From NCBI RefSeq assembly GCF_900103655.1, contig NZ_FMXC01000002.1, positions 123,619 to 187,618 on the forward strand: DNA of 64,000 nucleotides, read 5' to 3'. Positions within the stretch are counted from its first letter, which is position 1. Every line of letters starts with the position of its first letter. The DNA is from Lactobacillus kefiranofaciens (GTDB lineage: Bacteria > Bacillota > Bacilli > Lactobacillales > Lactobacillaceae). The notes beneath the pieces were generated by a model. That model saw nothing but the letters and a program-made list of their open reading frames with translations, had not been told where the DNA came from and ran no database searches. Below are positions 1 through 8,991 of this stretch, in pieces. The translations under genes and the position numbers were made by a program.

Positions 1-197
1 TAATTGTTTTCTAACGCTTTTTCGCTCAGAATAGTCTTAATTCTGGCGATATTCTTGCGGACTTTGCTCAAACGAGCGGTATTTTCTAATTGACCCGTTG
101 CTTGTTGGAAACGCAAATTAAAGAGTTCTTCTTTGTATTGCTTTTCTTTTTCTAACATTTCATCAGTGGTTAATGCTCTGATATCTTTAGCCTTCAT
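1..197 (-). CDS. rpmC: Ribosomal protein L29 (uL29), cut at the last base of the stop codon
   Basis: This is the small, mostly alpha-helical protein of the large ribosomal subunit near the peptide exit tunnel. Translating the minus strand from the ATG at 197 gives 65 residues beginning [10 protein letters not shown] and ending KALENN. The window ends after the first two bases (TA) of the stop codon, so the protein is complete but the gene formally lacks one base. It overlaps the 3' end of rplP by 11 bases (187-197), typical of translational coupling in the S10 operon. It was identified by position after L16 and by the conserved ELFNLRFQ and [10 protein letters not shown] segments. Confidence 0.95.
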   Translation of the reverse strand, partial: MKAKDIRALTTDEMLEKEKQYKEELFNLRFQQATGQLENTARLSKVRKNIARIKTILSEKALENN

Positions 198-627
198 TAG
201 ATTCGCCACCTACTTCCGAACTTTTAGTTACAAACTTAGTCTTGATTGGCAACTTAGTTGAAGCAAGTCTTAAAGCTTCACGAGCAACTTCTTCAGAAAC
301 GCCACCAATTTCAAATAAAATCTTTTCTCTCTTTACTACAGCTACCCAACCTGCAGGTGCACCTTTACCAGAACCCATACGTACACCTACACCTTTAGCA
401 GTGTATGACTTTTGAGGGAAAATTCTAATCCAAACTTTACCGCCACGCTTCATGTAACGTGTCATAGCAACACGGGCTGCTTCAATTTGACGGTTAGTGA
501 TCCAGTGTGATTCAAGGGCTTCAAGACCGTATTCACCAAAGGCGATATACTTACCACCTTTAGCAGCACCACGCATCTTACCACGGAATTCACGACGGTG
601 TTTTACTCGCTTTGGTACTAAAGGCAT
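187..627 (-). CDS. rplP: Ribosomal protein L16 (uL16)
   Basis: This large-subunit protein sits near the peptidyl-transferase centre and helps position the A-site tRNA. The 146-residue product has the L16 signatures [16 protein letters not shown] at the N terminus and MGSGKGAP around residues 82-89. Its ATG shares one base with the rpsC stop codon (TAATG junction at 627), and its 3' end overlaps rpmC, so it is translated as part of the S10 operon. Nothing unusual is seen; length is normal for Firmicutes. Confidence 0.98.
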   Translation of the reverse strand: MPLVPKRVKHRREFRGKMRGAAKGGKYIAFGEYGLEALESHWITNRQIEAARVAMTRYMKRGGKVWIRIFPQKSYTAKGVGVRMGSGKGAPAGWVAVVKREKILFEIGGVSEEVAREALRLASTKLPIKTKFVTKSSEVGGESNEG

Positions 628-1301
628 TATCTATTTCCTCCCTTCGCTGGCTTTGAAGCTGGCTTATTCTTACGAGTTGGTAAGATTTCGCCACGATTGA
701 TCCAAACTTGAACACCAATTTCACCATAAGTAGTGAAAGCATTTACCCAAGCGTAATCAATATCAGCTCTCAAAGTTTGTAATGGAACACGACCTTCTGT
801 GTGCCATTCTCTTCTTGCCATGTCGGCACCGTTCAAACGACCTGAGGTTTGAACCTTGATACCCTTGGCACCAGCACGCATAGATCTTTGGGTAGCTTGA
901 CGCATAGCACGTCTGAAAGCAATACGAGCTTCAAGTTGACGAGCAATACCGTCTGCTACTAATTCAGCATCAAGATCTGGTTTCTTAATTTCAACAATAT
1001 TAATGTGAACTTGCTTACCAGTTAAAGCGTTTAATTGTTTTCTTAAAGCTTCAACTTCAGAACCACCTTTACCAATTACCATACCTGGCTTAGCAGTATG
1101 AATTGAAATGTTAATTCTGTTAGCTGCACGTTCAATTTCAACAGTGGATACTGAAGATTCCTTCAATTTTTCTGAGATAAACTTTCTGATACGAAGGTCT
1201 TCGTTTAAAGTTTCTTTGTATCCTTTGTCAGCATACCATTTTGATTTCCAATCACGGATGACACCGAGACGAAAACCGTTTGGGTTAATCTTTTGACCCA
1301 T
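627..1301 (-). CDS. rpsC: Ribosomal protein S3 (uS3)
   Basis: This small-subunit head protein lies at the mRNA entry site and has helicase-like activity on mRNA. The 224-residue product starts [13 protein letters not shown], the standard S3 N terminus. It has a type 2 KH domain with the GKGG loop at about residues 77-80, and a basic C-terminal tail rich in Lys/Pro. It lies 13 bases downstream of rplV and is coupled to rplP by a TAATG overlap. It belongs to the S10 operon. Confidence 0.98.
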   Translation of the reverse strand: MGQKINPNGFRLGVIRDWKSKWYADKGYKETLNEDLRIRKFISEKLKESSVSTVEIERAANRINISIHTAKPGMVIGKGGSEVEALRKQLNALTGKQVHINIVEIKKPDLDAELVADGIARQLEARIAFRRAMRQATQRSMRAGAKGIKVQTSGRLNGADMARREWHTEGRVPLQTLRADIDYAWVNAFTTYGEIGVQVWINRGEILPTRKNKPASKPAKGGNR

Positions 1302-1314
1302 TAATATACCTCCC

Positions 1315-1668
1315 TTAATCGTTCTTTTCTGAAACTACTACAACTACGTGACTGGTTCTCTTGTTAATTGGAGAAGCCATACCCTTAGCACGGGGACGGA
1401 ATCTCTTTAAAGTTGCACCTTCGTTTACGTACGCTTCTGATACGTAAAGGTTAGCACTTTCAAGATCGTAGTTGTGTTCTGCGTTAGCAATAGCTGAACG
1501 TAAAACCTTTTCAACGATTGGGGAAGCAGCTCTAGGCGTAAATTCTAAGATTGCTAATGCTTCAGCAACGCTCTTGCCACGAATTAAGTCAACGACTAAA
1601 CGAGCTTTTCTTGGAGCGATGCGAACAGTTCTTGATTCAGCCTTAGCTGAACTAATTTGTTCTGCCAT
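1315..1668 (-). CDS. rplV: Ribosomal protein L22 (uL22)
   Basis: This large-subunit protein has a beta-hairpin that lines the exit tunnel and contributes to macrolide sensitivity. The 117-residue sequence contains the L22 motifs [17 protein letters not shown] (about residues 16-32) and the hairpin segment around [15 protein letters not shown] (about 87-101). It lies in the S10 operon between rpsS and rpsC with 13-19 base gaps and its own Shine-Dalgarno sequence. No deletions are visible in the hairpin tip. Confidence 0.98.
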   Translation of the reverse strand: MAEQISSAKAESRTVRIAPRKARLVVDLIRGKSVAEALAILEFTPRAASPIVEKVLRSAIANAEHNYDLESANLYVSEAYVNEGATLKRFRPRAKGMASPINKRTSHVVVVVSEKND

Positions 1669-1687
1669 TTAGATGTTTCTCCTTCCT

Positions 1688-1975
1688 CTAAGCTTGTGTT
1701 GTGGTGGCTTTATCTTCAGTGGATCTGTGTCCATGGAAAGTTCTCGTTGGAACAAATTCACCTAATTTATGACCAACCATGTCTTCAGTAATATATACTG
1801 GAACGTGTTTTCTACCATCGTAAACAGCTATAGTCAAACCAACAAAGGAAGGGAAAATAGTTGAACGACGTGACCAAGTCTTAATGACTTGCTTCTTATC
1901 TGCATCTGCTTGTGCATCAACCTTCTTTAATAATGATGCATCAGCAAAAGGACCTTTTTTAATACTACGGCTCAT
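1688..1975 (-). CDS. rpsS: Ribosomal protein S19 (uS19)
   Basis: This small-subunit head protein forms a complex with S13 near the A-site tRNA. The 95-residue product begins [12 protein letters not shown] and carries the conserved [20 protein letters not shown] and [18 protein letters not shown] regions, as expected for S19. It sits between rplB and rplV in the S10 operon. Length is normal. Confidence 0.98.
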   Translation of the reverse strand: MSRSIKKGPFADASLLKKVDAQADADKKQVIKTWSRRSTIFPSFVGLTIAVYDGRKHVPVYITEDMVGHKLGEFVPTRTFHGHRSTEDKATTTQA

Positions 1976-1993
1976 TAATTAACCCTCCTTCTA

Positions 1994-2830
1994 TTACTTG
2001 CTACCCTTACGGTGACGAATGATTAACTTCTCGCTGGCCTTCTTGGTATTTCTAGTCTTAATACCACGTGCCTTCTTACCCCATGGAGTCATAGGTTGTG
2101 GACGACCAACTGGAGCCTTACCTTCACCACCACCATGTGGGTGATCGTTAGGGTTCATTACAGAACCACGTGATTGTGGACGCTTGCCCAACCAACGCTT
2201 ACGACCAGCTTTACCTAATTGGATCAATGAATGTTGTTCATTACCAACAATACCAATAGTAGCACGACAAGTTGACAAAATCTTGCGAACTTCGCCACTT
2301 TGCAATCTTACTAAAGTGTAGTTACCATCATTACCCAAAATTTGAGCTGAAGCACCAGCACTTCTAACAAGTTGACCACCTTTGCCAGGTCTTAATTCAA
2401 TGTTGTGAATTGAAGTACCTGCTGGGATGTTCTTTAACTCTAAAGCATTACCTGGCTTGATGTCTGCCATATCGCCTGATTCAACGATATCGCCAACCTT
2501 TAAGCCCTTAGGAGCTAAGATATATGCTTTAATACCATCAGTGTAGTGAAGCAAAGCAATGTTAGCAGTTCTGTTTGGATCATATTCGATAGCCTTTACA
2601 ACTGCTTTAGCATTATCCTTGTTACGCTTAAAGTCGATGATACGGTATTTTTGTTTGTGACCACCACCACGGTGTCTTACAGTGATATGACCATATGAGT
2701 TACGACCTGCAGTGTGTGATTGTGATTCAAGCAAAGTCTTTTCAGGCTTAGTCTTGGTAATCTCAGCAAAGTCGGAAGAAGTCATATGACGACGACCATT
2801 CGTGGTTGGCTTGTAAATCTTAATAGCCAA
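1994..2830 (-). CDS. rplB: Ribosomal protein L2 (uL2)
   Basis: This is one of the largest and most conserved large-subunit proteins. It is needed for subunit association and peptidyl-transferase activity. The 278-residue product contains the [18 protein letters not shown] segment (about residues 43-60) and the diagnostic C-terminal [17 protein letters not shown] motif containing the functionally important His. Its place between rplW and rpsS is the standard S10 order. Confidence 0.99.
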   Translation of the reverse strand: MAIKIYKPTTNGRRHMTSSDFAEITKTKPEKTLLESQSHTAGRNSYGHITVRHRGGGHKQKYRIIDFKRNKDNAKAVVKAIEYDPNRTANIALLHYTDGIKAYILAPKGLKVGDIVESGDMADIKPGNALELKNIPAGTSIHNIELRPGKGGQLVRSAGASAQILGNDGNYTLVRLQSGEVRKILSTCRATIGIVGNEQHSLIQLGKAGRKRWLGKRPQSRGSVMNPNDHPHGGGEGKAPVGRPQPMTPWGKKARGIKTRNTKKASEKLIIRHRKGSK

Positions 2831-2845
2831 TTGACTGACCTCCTA

Positions 2846-3151
2846 TTACTTGTTGTCTTCTTTATCTTCGTCTTGGAAAATCTTGATGTCGTTTGAATCG
2901 TTAGTTAAAGTAACGATAGCCTTTCTACGACGAGCAGTCTTACCGGTGTACCGGCCAACTCGTTTGTCCTTGCCGCGAACGTTCATAATGTTAACGCTCT
3001 TAACTTTAACATCGAAGATTTCTTCAACAGCGTTGCGAACTTGTGTCTTGGTTGCAGTTAAAAGCACGTCGAATGTGTACTTCTTATCATCCATTAAGTT
3101 CGTGGACTTTTCATTAATGACAGGTCTTAAAATGATATCGCGTGCGTTCAT
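2846..3151 (-). CDS. rplW: Ribosomal protein L23 (uL23)
   Basis: This protein lies at the tunnel exit and is the docking site for trigger factor and SRP. The 101-residue product starts [16 protein letters not shown], a typical L23 N terminus, and ends with an acidic tail (DEDKEDNK). Its ATG overlaps the rplD stop by one base (TAATG at 3151), so the two are probably translationally coupled. Confidence 0.98.
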   Translation of the reverse strand: MNARDIILRPVINEKSTNLMDDKKYTFDVLLTATKTQVRNAVEEIFDVKVKSVNIMNVRGKDKRVGRYTGKTARRRKAIVTLTNDSNDIKIFQDEDKEDNK

Positions 3152-3768
3152 TAAGCCAAAACCTCCTCAATCTTCTTAACAGCCTCTTGAGTTAAGATTA
3201 ACTTGTCGTAGTTAACAGCATCTTCAACATTCAAGCCATTAACTGGAACAGCCTTAACCTTAGCCAAGTTTCTTGCAGAAAGTTGTACATTGTTGTCATC
3301 TGAAACAACTAATACTTTACCATCTACATTTAAGCTACTTAACATTGATACTAAATCCTTGGTCTTAGAAGCTGACATAGTCAACTTATCTAAAACGATC
3401 AAGTCATTGTCAATCAACTTTTGGGAAAGAACTGACTTAATAGCCAAACGACGTTGCTTTCTTGGCATTGTGTATGCATATGAACGAGGAGTTGGGCCAA
3501 ATACTGTACCACCACCACGCCATTGTGGAGCTCTGATAGAGCCTTGACGAGCACGACCAGTACCCTTTTGTCTCCAAGGCTTCTTACCACCGCCGCGAAC
3601 AGCAGATCTATTCTTTACCTTTGAGGTACCTTGACGCTTACCGGCTCTTTGTCTAATGATTGCTTCAAAAACGACACTTTCGTTAGGTTCAATACCAAAA
3701 ACTTTATCGTTCAAAGTAACTTCACCAGAGTCTTTACCGTTTTGATCCATAACTTTTAAATTAGCCAT
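3151..3768 (-). CDS. rplD: Ribosomal protein L4 (uL4)
   Basis: This large-subunit protein has an extended loop that reaches into the exit tunnel. In gamma-proteobacteria it also represses its own operon. The 205-residue product shows the L4 loop with [33 protein letters not shown] sequence (about residues 59-87). It is the third gene of the S10 operon. Whether it regulates this operon is unknown, though a stable leader hairpin does exist upstream of rpsJ. Confidence 0.98.
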   Translation of the reverse strand: MANLKVMDQNGKDSGEVTLNDKVFGIEPNESVVFEAIIRQRAGKRQGTSKVKNRSAVRGGGKKPWRQKGTGRARQGSIRAPQWRGGGTVFGPTPRSYAYTMPRKQRRLAIKSVLSQKLIDNDLIVLDKLTMSASKTKDLVSMLSSLNVDGKVLVVSDDNNVQLSARNLAKVKAVPVNGLNVEDAVNYDKLILTQEAVKKIEEVLA

Positions 3769-3782
3769 TCTAGTCCTCCTTC

Positions 3783-4421
3783 CTATTTATCAGCCTTAAC
3801 AGCTTTAGAAGCAGTCTTAACAACGATCAATGAGTTTTTAGCACCTGGGACGTTACCCTTAATCATTAATACGTTCTTGTCTGCAACAACTTTTTCAATT
3901 ACTAAGTTTTCAATGGTAACTTTCTTTACACCCATGTGACCTGGCAAATGTTTGCCCTTTGGTACACGGTTGATAATGGAACCCATTGAACCAGGAATTC
4001 TGTGGTATCTTGAACCGTGGGTTTCTGGTCCTCTTGATTGGCCCCAACGCTTAATGTTACCCTGGTATCCATGACCTCTTGAAGTACCAGTAACGTTTAC
4101 AACGTCACCTTCCTTAAATGTATCCACAGTAACTTCTGAGCCGACTTCATAGTCCTTAAGCTCAACACCGCGGATTTCCCGAATGAAGCGCTTAGGCGAA
4201 GTCTTTGCTTTATCAGCATGACCTTTTTCTGGTTTGTTGCTCAAAACTTCACGCTTGTCTTGGTAACCCAATTGAACAGCTTCGTAACCATCTGATTCAA
4301 CAGTCTTAACTTGCATAACAACGTTAGGAGTTGCTTCAACAACAGTTACAGGAACTAAGGCACCATCTTTAGTAAAGATTTGAGTCATACCAACTTTTCT
4401 TCCTAAGATTCCTTTGGTCAT
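3783..4421 (-). CDS. rplC: Ribosomal protein L3 (uL3)
   Basis: This is an early-assembling large-subunit protein whose loop approaches the peptidyl-transferase centre. The 212-residue product begins [16 protein letters not shown] and contains the conserved [15 protein letters not shown] segment and the SQSRGP-type region ([15 protein letters not shown]). It is the second gene of the S10 operon, 23 bases after rpsJ. Confidence 0.98.
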   Translation of the reverse strand: MTKGILGRKVGMTQIFTKDGALVPVTVVEATPNVVMQVKTVESDGYEAVQLGYQDKREVLSNKPEKGHADKAKTSPKRFIREIRGVELKDYEVGSEVTVDTFKEGDVVNVTGTSRGHGYQGNIKRWGQSRGPETHGSRYHRIPGSMGSIINRVPKGKHLPGHMGVKKVTIENLVIEKVVADKNVLMIKGNVPGAKNSLIVVKTASKAVKADK

Positions 4422-4444
4422 GATTACACCTCTTTCTATTTAAA

Positions 4445-4753
4445 TTACAGTTTAATTTCGATGTCTACGCCACTTGGAAGATCAAGCTTCATTAATGAAT
4501 CAACAGTCTTAGGTGTTGGATTCAAAATATCAATTAAACGCTTGTGAGTGCGCATTTCAAATTGTTCACGTGAGTCCTTGTTCTTGTGTGGTGAACGAAG
4601 AACAGTGAATAAAGTTCTTTCTGTTGGAAGAGGAACTGGGCCTGAAATTTCAGCACCAGTTCTCTTTGCAGTAGCTACGATCTTAGCAGCTGATTCATCG
4701 AGAATACCATGCTCGTAAGACTTAAGTCTAATACGAATTGTTTGACTTGCCAT
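4445..4753 (-). CDS. rpsJ: Ribosomal protein S10 (uS10/NusE)
   Basis: This is a small-subunit protein and also the NusE transcription antitermination factor that binds NusB. The 102-residue product starts [19 protein letters not shown] and contains the [25 protein letters not shown] region typical of S10. It is the first gene of the operon. The SD AAGGAGGT precedes the ATG, and a leader of roughly 155 bases with a strong hairpin lies between the promoter at 4915-4943 and this start. Confidence 0.98.
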
Positions 4754-4809
4754 TAAATTACCTCCTTAACGTCTTCTTTAAAAGATGACTCGCTCGGCAA
4801 AAATTCCCC

Positions 4810-4841
4810 GCACGCCACTGTGGCAATGCAGCCTGGCGTGC
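4810..4841 (-). other. Strong hairpin in the S10-operon 5' leader
   Basis: GCACGCCA (4810-4817) and TGGCGTGC (4834-4841) form a perfect 8-bp stem with a 16-base loop inside the transcribed leader of rpsJ. It is not followed by a U-tract, so it is not an intrinsic terminator. It could be a ribosomal-protein autoregulatory element or an mRNA stabiliser; the role is inferred only from position. Confidence 0.6.
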
Positions 4842-4914
4842 CGCAACCTTTTGTGTCGACGCTTACAACAAATTAATAGCTTCAGGGCACAATCGTCCCT
4901 CAAGCACAAAGACT

Positions 4915-4943
4915 ATTGTACTTTGTCTTTCCTTAAATATCAA
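4915..4943 (-). promoter_or_regulatory. Sigma-A promoter of the S10 operon
   Basis: On the minus strand TTGATA (4938-4943) is followed after exactly 17 bases by TACAAT (4915-4920). Transcription would begin near 4908, giving a leader of about 155 bases before rpsJ. The region just downstream of the -10 (TAGTCTTTGT) closely resembles that of the rpsL promoter. Confidence 0.8.
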
Positions 4944-4975
4944 GGTTTAAGGAGATTTTTTCAAAATTTATTTTC

Positions 4976-5014
4976 AAAAAAAGAGTCACCGAATTTTTCC
5001 GATAACTCTTTTTT
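4976..5014 (-). terminator. Intrinsic terminator of the str operon (after fusA)
   Basis: An A-rich arm AAAAGAGT pairs with ACTCTTTT around an inner imperfect stem, and the minus-strand side ends in a run of seven U. It lies about 40 bases past the fusA stop and upstream of the S10 promoter, so it separates the two operons. Confidence 0.85.
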
Positions 5015-5053
5015 ATAGTGTAATTGCTTTCAATAAGCTAAAACAATTAAAAA

Positions 5054-7147
5054 TTATTCAGCGTCTCCGCCACGTTTCTTAATGATTTCAGCTTGAATTG
5101 ACTTAGGAGTTGGTGAGTAATGATCAAATACCATCGTAAATGTACCACGACCTTGAGTTGATGAACGCAAAGTAGTTGCATAACCAAACATTTCTGAAAG
5201 TGGAACAAATGAGTTAATGATCTTAGCACCGGCTCTGTCTTCCATACCTTCCATGGTACCACGACGAGCAGTGATTGAACCCATAACGTCACCTAAGTAT
5301 TCTTCTGGGGTAGTTACTTGAACCTTCATAATTGGTTCCAAGATAACAGCACCAGCCTTAGAAGCAGCATTCTTTAAAGCAAATGATGCAGCAACCTTGA
5401 AGGCAGCTTCTGATGAGTCGACTTCGTGGTAACTACCATCGTAAAGCTTAGCCTTAACGTCGATCAATGGGTAACCTGCAAGAACACCATTCTTCATAGC
5501 TTCTTGCAAACCTTGATCAACTGAAGGAATGAATTCACGAGGAACAACACCACCGACAATAGCGTCTTCGAATTCGTAGCCTTTGCCTTCTTCGTTAGGA
5601 GTAAAGTCAATCCAAACATCACCGTATTGACCTTTACCACCTGACTGACGGACAAACTTACCTTGTGCCTTAGCTTCCTTAGTAAAGGTTTCACGGTAGG
5701 CAACTTGTGGTTCACCAATCTTAGCATCAACGTTAAATTCACGTCTCATACGTTCAACCATGATGTCAAGGTGAAGCTCACCCATACCTGAAATCAAAGT
5801 TTGACCAGTTTCTGGGTTAGTTTCAGCTCTAAAGGTTGGGTCTTCTTCAGTAAGTTTTTGCAAAGCAACATCCATTTTATCACGATCAGCCTTTGACTTA
5901 GGTTCAACTGATACTTGGATAACTGGATCTGGGACTTTCAAACTTTCCAAAATAAGTGGACGCTTAGGATCAGTTAATGAATCACCAGTAGTGGTGTTCT
6001 TTAAACCAATGGCACCAGCAATATCGCCTGAGAATACTTCTGGGATTTCCTTACGTTCGTTGGCGTGCATTTGAAGTAAACGACCTACACGTTCACGTGA
6101 ATTCTTTGATGCGTTCAATACGTATGAACCTGATTCAAGAGAACCAGTGTAGACACGGATGAAAGTCAAACGACCTACGAATGGATCAGTAGCAATCTTG
6201 AATGCCAAAGCAGCAAATGGTTCATCATCGTTAGCTCTAAGTTCAACTTCATCACCAGTCTTAGGATCATGAGCAACATAAGGCTTAACATCAAGTGGTG
6301 ATGGTAAGTAGTCAATAACACCATCAAGCATCATTTGAACACCCTTGTTCTTGAATGCTGAACCAGCGTATACTGGGAAGAATTCCAAGTTAATAGTGGC
6401 TTTACGGATAGCTGCCTTTAATTCATCGTTAGAAATTTCTTCACCGCCAAGGTACTTCTCCATAATGCCGTCATCAACATCAGCAACGGCTTCAATCAAT
6501 TCGCCACGACGCTTTTCGGCTTCAGCCTTGTATTGATCTGGAACCGGAACAGTATCCCACTTAGAACCAAGCTTGTCTTCATCATAGATGTCAGCAACCA
6601 TGTTGATTAAGTCGATAACACCTTCAAAAGTATCAGCAGCACCAATAGGCATTTGAACGGCATGTGCATTAGCGTTTAAACGTTCATGCAATGACTTAAC
6701 TGACTTATCAAAGTCAGCACCGATTTTATCCATCTTGTTAACAAAAACAATACGAGGAACACCGTATGCTTCAGCTTGACGCCATACGTTTTCAGTCTGT
6801 GGTTCAACACCGGCTTGAGCATCAAGAACAGTTACGGCACCATCAAGAACACGGAGTGAACGTTCTACTTCGATAGTGAAGTCAACGTGCCCTGGGGTGT
6901 CGATGATGTTAATTCTGTGATCTTTCCATTGTGCAGTAGTAGCTGCAGAAGTAATGGTAATACCACGTTCCTTTTCTTCATCCATCCAGTCCATTTGTGA
7001 ATCACCTTCGTGAGTTTCACCAATTTTGTGGATCTTACCAGTGTAGTAAAGGATACGTTCAGTAGTGGTAGTCTTACCCGCATCGATGTGGGCCATGATA
7101 CCAATGTTACGTGTCTTTTCTAATGGAAATTCACGCTTGTTAGCCAT
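5054..7147 (-). CDS. fusA: Translation elongation factor G
   Basis: This GTPase drives ribosomal translocation and, with RRF, ribosome recycling. The 697-residue protein has all G motifs: AHIDAGKT at 19-26, DTPGH at 83-87 and NKMD at 137-140. Domain IV includes [12 protein letters not shown], and the C terminus has [16 protein letters not shown]. It is the last gene of the str operon (rpsL-rpsG-fusA). The tuf gene does not follow it here, unlike in many bacteria; an intrinsic terminator and the S10 promoter come next. Confidence 0.99.
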   Translation of the reverse strand: MANKREFPLEKTRNIGIMAHIDAGKTTTTERILYYTGKIHKIGETHEGDSQMDWMDEEKERGITITSAATTAQWKDHRINIIDTPGHVDFTIEVERSLRVLDGAVTVLDAQAGVEPQTENVWRQAEAYGVPRIVFVNKMDKIGADFDKSVKSLHERLNANAHAVQMPIGAADTFEGVIDLINMVADIYDEDKLGSKWDTVPVPDQYKAEAEKRRGELIEAVADVDDGIMEKYLGGEEISNDELKAAIRKATINLEFFPVYAGSAFKNKGVQMMLDGVIDYLPSPLDVKPYVAHDPKTGDEVELRANDDEPFAALAFKIATDPFVGRLTFIRVYTGSLESGSYVLNASKNSRERVGRLLQMHANERKEIPEVFSGDIAGAIGLKNTTTGDSLTDPKRPLILESLKVPDPVIQVSVEPKSKADRDKMDVALQKLTEEDPTFRAETNPETGQTLISGMGELHLDIMVERMRREFNVDAKIGEPQVAYRETFTKEAKAQGKFVRQSGGKGQYGDVWIDFTPNEEGKGYEFEDAIVGGVVPREFIPSVDQGLQEAMKNGVLAGYPLIDVKAKLYDGSYHEVDSSEAAFKVAASFALKNAASKAGAVILEPIMKVQVTTPEEYLGDVMGSITARRGTMEGMEDRAGAKIINSFVPLSEMFGYATTLRSSTQGRGTFTMVFDHYSPTPKSIQAEIIKKRGGDAE

Positions 7148-7180
7148 AAATTATTCTCTCCTTAAATTAAAACGAACGAA

Positions 7181-7651
7181 TTAGAAGCGGTAGTGTGCGA
7201 ATGCACGGTTAGCTTCAGCCATACGGTGAATATCTTCACGCTTCTTAACTGCTGAACCAGTGTTGTTTGAAGCATCAATAATTTCGTTAGCTAAGCGTTC
7301 ATCCATAGTGTGTTCGTTACGTAAACGAGCGTATGAAACAAGCCATCTTAAACCTAAAGTAGTTCTTCTTTCAGGACGTACTTCAACTGGGATTTGGTAG
7401 TTTGAACCACCGATACGGCGAGCTCTAACTTCCAAAACTGGCATAACGTTGTTCATAGCTTCTTCAAATACATCAAGTGGTTCCTTACCAGTCTTGTCTT
7501 GAACAATGTTGAAAGCATCGTAAAGGATTGAAGATGCCTTAGCTTTCTTACCGTCAACCATTAAGTGATTGATTAACTTAGTAACAAGCTTTGAGTTGTA
7601 AACTGGATCTGCTAAAACGTCTCTCTTAGTTACGTGACCTTTTCTAGGCAT
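7181..7651 (-). CDS. rpsG: Ribosomal protein S7 (uS7)
   Basis: This small-subunit head protein initiates folding of the 16S 3' major domain and contacts E-site tRNA. The 156-residue product begins [20 protein letters not shown] and contains [22 protein letters not shown], both diagnostic of S7, and it ends AFAHYRF. It is the middle gene of the str operon. Confidence 0.99.
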   Translation of the reverse strand: MPRKGHVTKRDVLADPVYNSKLVTKLINHLMVDGKKAKASSILYDAFNIVQDKTGKEPLDVFEEAMNNVMPVLEVRARRIGGSNYQIPVEVRPERRTTLGLRWLVSYARLRNEHTMDERLANEIIDASNNTGSAVKKREDIHRMAEANRAFAHYRF

Positions 7652-7666
7652 TATTTAACTCCTCCT

Positions 7667-8074
7667 TTAATCTTTCTTAGTACCGTACTTAGAACGGCCT
7701 TGCTTTCTGCCGTCAACACCAGCAGTATCGAGGGCACCACGAACAATGTGGTAACGAACACCAGGAAGGTCCTTTACACGACCACCACGGATTAATACGA
7801 CTGAGTGCTCTTGCAAGTTGTGGCCTTCACCTGGGATGTAGGCAGTAACTTCAATTAAGTTTGAAAGACGAACACGAGCATACTTACGTAAAGCTGAGTT
7901 AGGCTTCTTTGGAGTCATAGTACCAACACGAGTTGCAACACCACGCATTTGTGGAGCTGGGTTGAATACTGATTCCTTCTTCATACTATTGTAGCTGTAA
8001 TTCAAAGCAGGTGACTTTGATTTAGTAACCTTTGAATGACGGCCTTTTCTTACCAATTGATTAATGGTTGGCAT
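7667..8074 (-). CDS. rpsL: Ribosomal protein S12 (uS12)
   Basis: This is the decoding-centre protein in which streptomycin-resistance substitutions occur. The 135-residue product contains the loop [19 protein letters not shown] (with the wild-type Lys at the usual streptomycin position) and the [29 protein letters not shown] segment. No resistance-type change is visible. It is the first gene of the str operon, preceded by the SD AGGAGG and a sigma-A promoter at 8167-8194. Confidence 0.99.
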   Translation of the reverse strand: MPTINQLVRKGRHSKVTKSKSPALNYSYNSMKKESVFNPAPQMRGVATRVGTMTPKKPNSALRKYARVRLSNLIEVTAYIPGEGHNLQEHSVVLIRGGRVKDLPGVRYHIVRGALDTAGVDGRKQGRSKYGTKKD

Positions 8075-8166
8075 TAATTTTTCCTCCTAAAAATTACTAT
8101 TTTGTTCACACATCCGGGAGTTTCTTTTTAGACTCACGAATAGACTGTTCAAAACATACAAACACT

Positions 8167-8194
8167 ATTGTACTCGGATTTTATTAGAAATCAA
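8167..8194 (-). promoter_or_regulatory. Sigma-A promoter of the str operon
   Basis: On the minus strand TTGATT (8189-8194) and TACAAT (8167-8172) are separated by 16 bases. The start region TAGTGTTTGT resembles that of the S10 promoter, suggesting shared growth-rate control of the two ribosomal operons. Confidence 0.75.
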
Positions 8195-8256
8195 ACTTTT
8201 TTAAAATAAAAAGAAAAAATACAATTTTTTTGCGTAATAAATAATGAGGTGATTTT

Positions 8257-8937
8257 TTGTATTCATTTTATACTTTTACTAATTTTTTAATCGGATGTTG
8301 TTTAGCATCCCATGCTTGCGTATTTTATCAACGTTATACTACTCAAAATTTTATACTGACGCGCTCACGTTGTGATAACTGTCATTTTGAATTATCACTA
8401 CTTGATGAATTACCACTTATTTCTTTTTTATTGCTAAAAGGCCGCTGCAAGTATTGCAAAACAAAAATTCCACCTGAACTATTTTTCTTCGAATTGCTCG
8501 GTGGTTTTGCTTTTTGTTTAATTGACTTTAGTAGTAAAGCGGGTCTTTTAACTGGAATTTTATTATTTTCATTATTTTTAGTAGCAATTGCTGATTATCA
8601 ACAAAAAGAATTCGATTTGCCATTAATTTTCCCAGCATTTCTAGTAATTCTAATTGACAATCAAATCCCCTGTTTTCAATTAATTGACTGGCTTTCTCTC
8701 TTACTACTTATCTTAGTCTTTAGCTGGAATATTTTTAAGCAAAACATGGGAAGTGGTGATTTGCTTATCTACCTCATCATTGCATTATACTTCACGCCTT
8801 CAATTACTAATCTAGTTCTTCTTTTTGCTTCCATATTATTGATTCTGATTTATTTAATTGATACAAGGGCAACTAATTATCATTATCCGTTCATTCCTTA
8901 TATTTTAATTGGACTCATAATTACACAATTTTTGTAA
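8257..8937 (+). CDS. comC: Prepilin peptidase (A24 family, ComC-like)
   Basis: This membrane aspartyl protease cleaves and methylates type IV pilin-like proteins, in Gram-positives the competence pseudopilins. The 226-residue protein has the N-terminal zinc-type cysteine pairs C39/C42 and C64/C67. Its catalytic aspartates are D113 (in IADYQQ) and D168 in the GSGD motif, and several hydrophobic membrane segments are present. Translation starts at TTG (8257), with the SD GAGGTGA six bases upstream. It is an isolated plus-strand gene between two minus-strand operons and shares a bidirectional terminator with rpoC. Full competence in lactobacilli is rarely observed, so its present role is uncertain. 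Confidence 0.93.
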   Translation: MYSFYTFTNFLIGCCLASHACVFYQRYTTQNFILTRSRCDNCHFELSLLDELPLISFLLLKGRCKYCKTKIPPELFFFELLGGFAFCLIDFSSKAGLLTGILLFSLFLVAIADYQQKEFDLPLIFPAFLVILIDNQIPCFQLIDWLSLLLLILVFSWNIFKQNMGSGDLLIYLIIALYFTPSITNLVLLFASILLILIYLIDTRATNYHYPFIPYILIGLIITQFL

Positions 8938-8941
8938 AAAG

Positions 8942-8982
8942 AAAAAGCGTTTCCGCTCATTTGCGAGTAGAAACGCTTTTCT
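8942..8982. terminator. Bidirectional terminator between comC and rpoC
   Basis: AAAAGCGTTTC (8943-8953) pairs perfectly with GAAACGCTTTT (8970-8980), with A/T runs on both flanks. It serves the convergent genes on both strands. Confidence 0.9.
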
Positions 8983-8991
8983 TATATTATG

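Noticed and set aside
5494..5742. Minus-strand ORF within fusA, and similar shadow ORFs in rpoB, rpoC, rplB and mfd
   Set aside because: They lie in alternative frames of strongly conserved genes, lack SD sequences and have no recognisable domains.
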